From Ascoidea asiatica (taxonomy: Eukaryota > Ascomycota > Saccharomycetes > Ascoideales > Ascoideaceae), in assembly GCA_001600695.1 (NCBI GenBank), contig BCKQ01000019.1, positions 46,278 through 110,277 on the forward strand: DNA of 64,000 nt. The letters run 5' to 3'. The position numbers and the translations under genes are program-made. The notes below the pieces were generated by a model, which saw only the letters and a list, made by a program, of their open reading frames with translations, did not search any database and was not told the DNA's origin. Position 1 is the stretch's first letter. The number at the start of each line of letters is the position of its first letter. Below are positions 60,144 through 64,000 of the stretch, piece by piece.

Positions 60144-61289
60144 ATGTTCAGGTATTCCAATCGTATTGGCCCTGGTAGAGCAGCTGCTCAAAGTTTTTTT
60201 AGATTCTACTCTTCCAAGAATGAGAGTCCAACTGCTATTGTTTTCTTAAATATGGGTGGTCCAGCTAAAATTGAAGATACAAGAAAATATCTTCATCGAA
60301 TCTTTTCTGATTCTGATATGATTCCATTTGGCTTTTTTCAATCCCAATTGGCTTCATTCATTACTGCTAGAAGAACTGCAATGGTCGAAAATAATTACAG
60401 AGAAATCGGAGGTGGCTCTCCAATATTGAAATGGTCAAAATTACAAGCAGAAAAAATGTGTGAAATTTTGGATAAAACAAATCCAGAAACTGGTCCCCAT
60501 AAACCTTATATTTGTTTTAGATATACAGATCCATTACCTCAAGAAGTTATTCCTCAAATGCTAGAAGATGGAATTAAGAAAGCTGTTGCATTTTCTCAAT
60601 ATCCTCAATTTAGTTTCTCAACTTCTGGTTCAAGTATAAATGAATTATATAGAAATTGGATAGAAATTGACAAAGAAAAACAGATTGATTGGTCAGTGAT
60701 TGATAGATGGCCTTTACATCCTGGACTTTTGAAAACTTTTGCTTCTCATATTGATACTAAAATTGAAGAATTTAAAAAAGAAGGTACTGATCCAAAGAAA
60801 ATAATGGTTTTATTTTCAGCTCATTCATTGCCTTTATCTGTTATCAATAAAGGTGATTCTTATATAAGTGAAGTGGCTGCTACTACTCATGGAGTTATGA
60901 AAGAATTGAACTCTAAAGTTCCTTATAGATTATCCTGGCAATCAAAAGTTGGACCAAAAAGATGGATGGGTCCTTCAACTTTAGATATGGTTAAAAATTT
61001 AGAAAATTTATATGATGGTATAATTCTTGTACCAATTGCTTTTACCTCAGATCATATTGAAACTTTACATGAATTAGATATTGAATTAGTTGGCGAATTA
61101 AAAAATCCTAAGAAGCTAAAAAGAGCAGAATCCTTGAATGTCGACCCTCAATTTATTGAAGCTTTAGCTAATATTGTATCAAATCATTTCAAAAATGGTC
61201 GTAAACACTCTAGACAACTTGAACTTGAATATAAATTATTTAAATCTAAAGGAATATTTTCTGATTTATCTGAGTTTTTTAAACACTAA
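60144..61289 (+). CDS. HEM15: Ferrochelatase
   Basis: Inserts Fe2+ into protoporphyrin IX, the last step of haem synthesis, on the matrix side of the mitochondrial inner membrane. The N-terminal 25 residues, rich in Arg and Ser with FFRFYSS, are a mitochondrial presequence. The mature enzyme opens with VFLNMGGP. The catalytic histidine is His227 in LFSAHSLPL, and Glu308 lies in SDHIETLHE. 381 residues against 393 in S. cerevisiae. Like other ascomycete yeast enzymes it lacks the C-terminal Fe-S cysteines found in animals. I start at ATG 60144; the ORF reaches a TTG two codons earlier. No in-frame CTG codon was found. Confidence 0.97.
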   Translation: MFRYSNRIGPGRAAAQSFFRFYSSKNESPTAIVFLNMGGPAKIEDTRKYLHRIFSDSDMIPFGFFQSQLASFITARRTAMVENNYREIGGGSPILKWSKLQAEKMCEILDKTNPETGPHKPYICFRYTDPLPQEVIPQMLEDGIKKAVAFSQYPQFSFSTSGSSINELYRNWIEIDKEKQIDWSVIDRWPLHPGLLKTFASHIDTKIEEFKKEGTDPKKIMVLFSAHSLPLSVINKGDSYISEVAATTHGVMKELNSKVPYRLSWQSKVGPKRWMGPSTLDMVKNLENLYDGIILVPIAFTSDHIETLHELDIELVGELKNPKKLKRAESLNVDPQFIEALANIVSNHFKNGRKHSRQLELEYKLFKSKGIFSDLSEFFKH

Positions 61290-61730
61290 GCAGACAAAAA
61301 CTACATTACCAATATTCAAATATTTTCAATAGTTGCACTTTTTTTTAAATTTAGTTATTTTTTTTTTCTGTATATATTTTTTATGAATAAAAATAAATGT
61401 TTTATTTGAAATGAATGAGCAAGATCCTTTATTGAAAAACAATTCTCAGCAAATTTTTCATGTTTAATAATTATATTGTTATTGCTTTCCAAAAAAACTT
61501 GAGACTGAGTTTACGGGTTCGTTATAGAGCTTCGGGAATTTTTTTTTCAATAATGGGACCCGCATCATGACCGCGGGGTTCCGGTTTTGAAAAAAAAAAA
61601 TAAAAAAAATATTTGAAAATTTAGTGAAAAGAAAACAAAATTTCTTTTCATTCTCGAAGAACTCTTTTTAATTTAAAATTAAAATTTTAAGAGAAATAGT
61701 AAAAATTATTATCGCTGAAACTTTATAGAA
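61290..61730. other. Intergenic region upstream of NOP9
   Basis: A GC-richer patch at about 61515-61590 (GACCGCGGGGTTCCGG) lies in poly-A/poly-T-rich DNA. A TGAAAATTTA near 61614 is a weak RRPE-like sequence, which would suit a ribosome-biogenesis gene. No RNA gene is seen. Confidence 0.5.
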
Positions 61731-64000
61731 ATGGCTAAAGTTAGAGGTAGAAGAGAAAGCAAAAAAAAAGAAAAAGAACTTAAAAATGAACAAAAAATAA
61801 AGAAGGATTTCAAAAATACCATTGAAAATGATCTAAAAGAAAATAATGCTGAGAATGAGAAATCTACCAAAAAGAAAATAAATTTGAATGAGAAGGAATT
61901 GGATGTAGAACTAATCGAACAAAAAAATACAATAGAGGAAATTCCAACAACCTTTTATGGTTTATTGGATTCCACCGAAAAAGAATTTTTCAGTCAGGCA
62001 GAAATGACATTAAATGCAGATGTATTTGATAGTCAAGAAGATAAAGACCTTTATATAAAATCAATATTCAATGAAGCCAAAGGAAAAGAGTTAAAACTAG
62101 TTACTAATCAAATTTGCTCTAAATTGGTTGAACGTTTAATTTTAAGTGCAAAAGATTTTGAATTGAAAGAATTATTTGGATCTTTCCAAGGAAATTTTGT
62201 TAAACTAGCTCATCATAAATATTCTTCCCATTGTATCGAAACTTTATTTGTTAGATGTGCTGCACAAATTCATAAAGAAATCTCGAATCCAAGTTTAGCA
62301 AATCTCAAGAAAAGAGATGCTGACAATGATAGTGATGGTGAAGAAGAAATCGAGTTTGCTCCAATGGAGACATTATTTATCTATATGTTAAATGAATTTA
62401 TACCTTATCTTCAAGAAATGATATCTCATCAATATGCTTCTCATACTTTAAGATTAATACTTTTAATATTGGGAGGGAAAGAATTACCCTCAGCTGTTGT
62501 TGCAGACTCAACTTTAAGGTCAAAAAGATCTAAAATTGCAAGAAATATGATTGAAATTAAAGATAATGAGGACTTTGCTAAAAAATATCAAATTCCAAAA
62601 TCATTTACTTTTGAATTAAAGAAAACAATATTCAATTTATCTCAAAATTTATCTGTTACAAAGTTAAGAGAATATGCTATAGATAAATTATCTTCCCCTG
62701 TTATTCAAATATTAATTCAAATTGAACCTATAGTTGACAAAAAAAGATCTATATATTCATGTATATTCTCTGAAAGTGAAGAAATTGACCAAAAAGAGTC
62801 TTCGTTTATGGAATATTGTCTTTCAGATTCTGTTGGATCTCATTTTTTGGAATTTGTTATATCACATTCAAATCGTAAGCTATCAAATAGATTATATAAT
62901 TTGTATATGAAAGAAAAAATTATGAAATTAGTCAATAGATCAACAACAGCAATTTATGTCGTCAAAGCTTTATTAGCGACATTGAAAAAAGATGTGGTAA
63001 TAGAAATTTTAGACGTTTTAATTCCTAATATAGCCAAAATAATAGATTTAAGTTTAGATTTTGCTGGAACTGTTTTAGAAAAAGATATAGAAAGAAATTC
63101 ATATAAAAAAGATGAATTAGTAACAGGTATTTTGGATAAATTTTCTGGTGTGGTGAAGAAGCCTGCAAAAACTGTTGAATCATCAATTGCTTTCGCTGAA
63201 CCCAAGGAAGAACTTTCTGACGATTCGTCACCTAAAAAGATTAATTTATTAGAAAGTATATTGAAATTATCATCTTCCACTTTAGGTAATACTAGAGGTG
63301 ATTGGCCAACTGCAGAAGAAAGAAGAGATTCATTTTTTTTAGAAAAGTTGATAAGTTTTGATACTAAGTTTCGTGATCTAGTTCTTGATGCCTTATTAGA
63401 ATTGCCAACTGAAAGGTTTGATCAAATGTGCTATCATGCTATATTTTGTCATGTTATTGAAATATTTCTTGAAAGTCCAGAGTTATTATCCACTATGCAA
63501 AGGAGAAGATTACTAAATAATTTTGAAAATAAAATTCCAGATTTATGCTGTAATGTCTATGGCTCTCATTTAGTTGATAAATTATGGTGGTTTACATCGA
63601 AACTTGCTCTTTATAAAGAAAGAATTGCTAGGGAAATGTTAACTAACAGCACCCAAATAAAAAACAGTAGCTATGGGAAAATTGTGTGGAGGAATTGGAA
63701 AATGGAATTGTGTTCTAGAAAATGGTCAGACTGGAAATATGAAGTAAAAGAAACAGATCAGAAATTTGAGCAGCTTGTTAATGAAGTCGATGGAAAAATA
63801 GGAAAAAGCACTAAACCAACAATAACGAATAGTAAAAACTATCAAAATTTTGCTCTTCAGAAAAAACGTAATCCAAATAGAATTGATCAAGGAAGAAATG
63901 ATCAAGGAAGAAATGATCAAGGTAGAAATGATCAAGGTAGAAATGGTCGAAATAGTAATTTTGGAAGTCATAGTTTTCAGGATCGAAACAGCAGCAATAA
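61731..64000 (+). CDS. NOP9: Nop9-type pumilio-repeat ribosome biogenesis factor (C-terminus beyond window)
   Basis: A nucleolar PUF-like RNA-binding protein needed for 18S rRNA maturation. The frame is open from ATG 61731 to the window end, 756 codons and two bases. The basic N-terminus (KVRGRRESKKKEKE) is followed by alpha-helical pumilio-type repeats with typical phrases such as GNFVKLAHHKYSSHCIETL (about 162), HQYASHTLRLIL, SDSVGSHFLEFVI and NVYGSHLVDKLW. An acidic stretch (about 202-207) and a Ser/Asp/Lys-rich insert near 485-505 fall between repeats. SYGKIVWRNWKMELW-like sequence near 645-660 matches the Nop9 end. The visible tail contains four perfect DQGRN repeats (63885-63944), an RG-type extension. 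S. cerevisiae Nop9 has 666 residues, so the protein is longer here. The stop codon is outside the window. Confidence 0.88.
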   Translation, partial: MAKVRGRRESKKKEKELKNEQKIKKDFKNTIENDLKENNAENEKSTKKKINLNEKELDVELIEQKNTIEEIPTTFYGLLDSTEKEFFSQAEMTLNADVFDSQEDKDLYIKSIFNEAKGKELKLVTNQICSKLVERLILSAKDFELKELFGSFQGNFVKLAHHKYSSHCIETLFVRCAAQIHKEISNPSLANLKKRDADNDSDGEEEIEFAPMETLFIYMLNEFIPYLQEMISHQYASHTLRLILLILGGKELPSAVVADSTLRSKRSKIARNMIEIKDNEDFAKKYQIPKSFTFELKKTIFNLSQNLSVTKLREYAIDKLSSPVIQILIQIEPIVDKKRSIYSCIFSESEEIDQKESSFMEYCLSDSVGSHFLEFVISHSNRKLSNRLYNLYMKEKIMKLVNRSTTAIYVVKALLATLKKDVVIEILDVLIPNIAKIIDLSLDFAGTVLEKDIERNSYKKDELVTGILDKFSGVVKKPAKTVESSIAFAEPKEELSDDSSPKKINLLESILKLSSSTLGNTRGDWPTAEERRDSFFLEKLISFDTKFRDLVLDALLELPTERFDQMCYHAIFCHVIEIFLESPELLSTMQRRRLLNNFENKIPDLCCNVYGSHLVDKLWWFTSKLALYKERIAREMLTNSTQIKNSSYGKIVWRNWKMELCSRKWSDWKYEVKETDQKFEQLVNEVDGKIGKSTKPTITNSKNYQNFALQKKRNPNRIDQGRNDQGRNDQGRNDQGRNGRNSNFGSHSFQDRNSSN
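63885..63944 (+). repeat. Four in-frame 15-bp repeats encoding DQGRN
   Basis: The unit GATCAAGGAAGAAAT, with GGT replacing GGA in the last two copies, repeats four times in the reading frame of NOP9 and gives an Arg/Gly/Asn-rich tail. Confidence 0.9.

Noticed and set aside
61510-61590. Possible tRNA suggested by GGGTTCG near 61518
   Set aside because: No acceptor pairing, no A box and no anticodon arm around it.

Overview
The window is nuclear DNA of an AT-rich budding yeast (Saccharomycotina). Nearly every long ORF is an intron-free homologue of a known yeast gene: PMR1, MCM4, TAL1, EPS1, ERG7, NOP1, SLA1, a BTA1-type betaine-lipid synthase, APE3, TBF1, HEM15 and NOP9. Coding sequence relies on TTA, AAT and GAA codons, asparagine runs are common, and CTG is nearly absent. 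CTG avoidance and BTA1 fit a non-Saccharomyces lineage, possibly one with a reassigned CUG codon; Ascoidea/Saccharomycopsis relatives are only a guess. About two dozen single Ns occur, all inside one transporter gene.

Layout. 1-220: N-terminal piece of a sugar-porter gene, a near-identical paralogue of the one at 40.3-41.9 kb. 2.5-9.0 kb: PMR1 and MCM4 (both -). 9.9-13.9 kb: TAL1 (+) facing EPS1 (-). 14.5-15.4 kb: an unidentified decayed gene. 15.7-17.5 kb: a Ser/Lys-rich protein with SUMO-interaction-like patches. 17.8 kb: an intron-containing tRNA-Arg(ACG) gene lacking one T-stem strand. 18.1-26.6 kb: ERG7 (-), NOP1 (+), SLA1 (+). 27.4-32.2 kb: a DHA2-type exporter next to a zinc-cluster regulator. 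33.5-39.4 kb: BTA1, a nucleoside hydrolase and a GH5 glycosidase. 40.3-46.1 kb: sugar transporter and APE3. 46.4-56.0 kb is rich in broken genes: a twice-frameshifted allantoate-permease-family gene, a truncated KIX-domain (MED15-like) remnant and a wrecked paralogue of the 30-kb zinc-cluster gene, with an intact class III aminotransferase and a small ORF between them. 56.7-64.0 kb: TBF1, HEM15 and the start of NOP9.

How the genes relate. Most are independent housekeeping units, as is normal in yeast. Regulatory logic is visible at several promoters: MCB and SCB boxes upstream of MCM4, a sterol response element upstream of ERG7, an RRPE upstream of NOP1, and a cluster of CGG triplets upstream of the exporter beside the zinc-cluster regulator. 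Intergenic regions tend to carry a short GC-richer patch in an otherwise very AT-rich background; several contain CCCGGAAT-like sequences or nested palindromes that the annotated genes do not explain.
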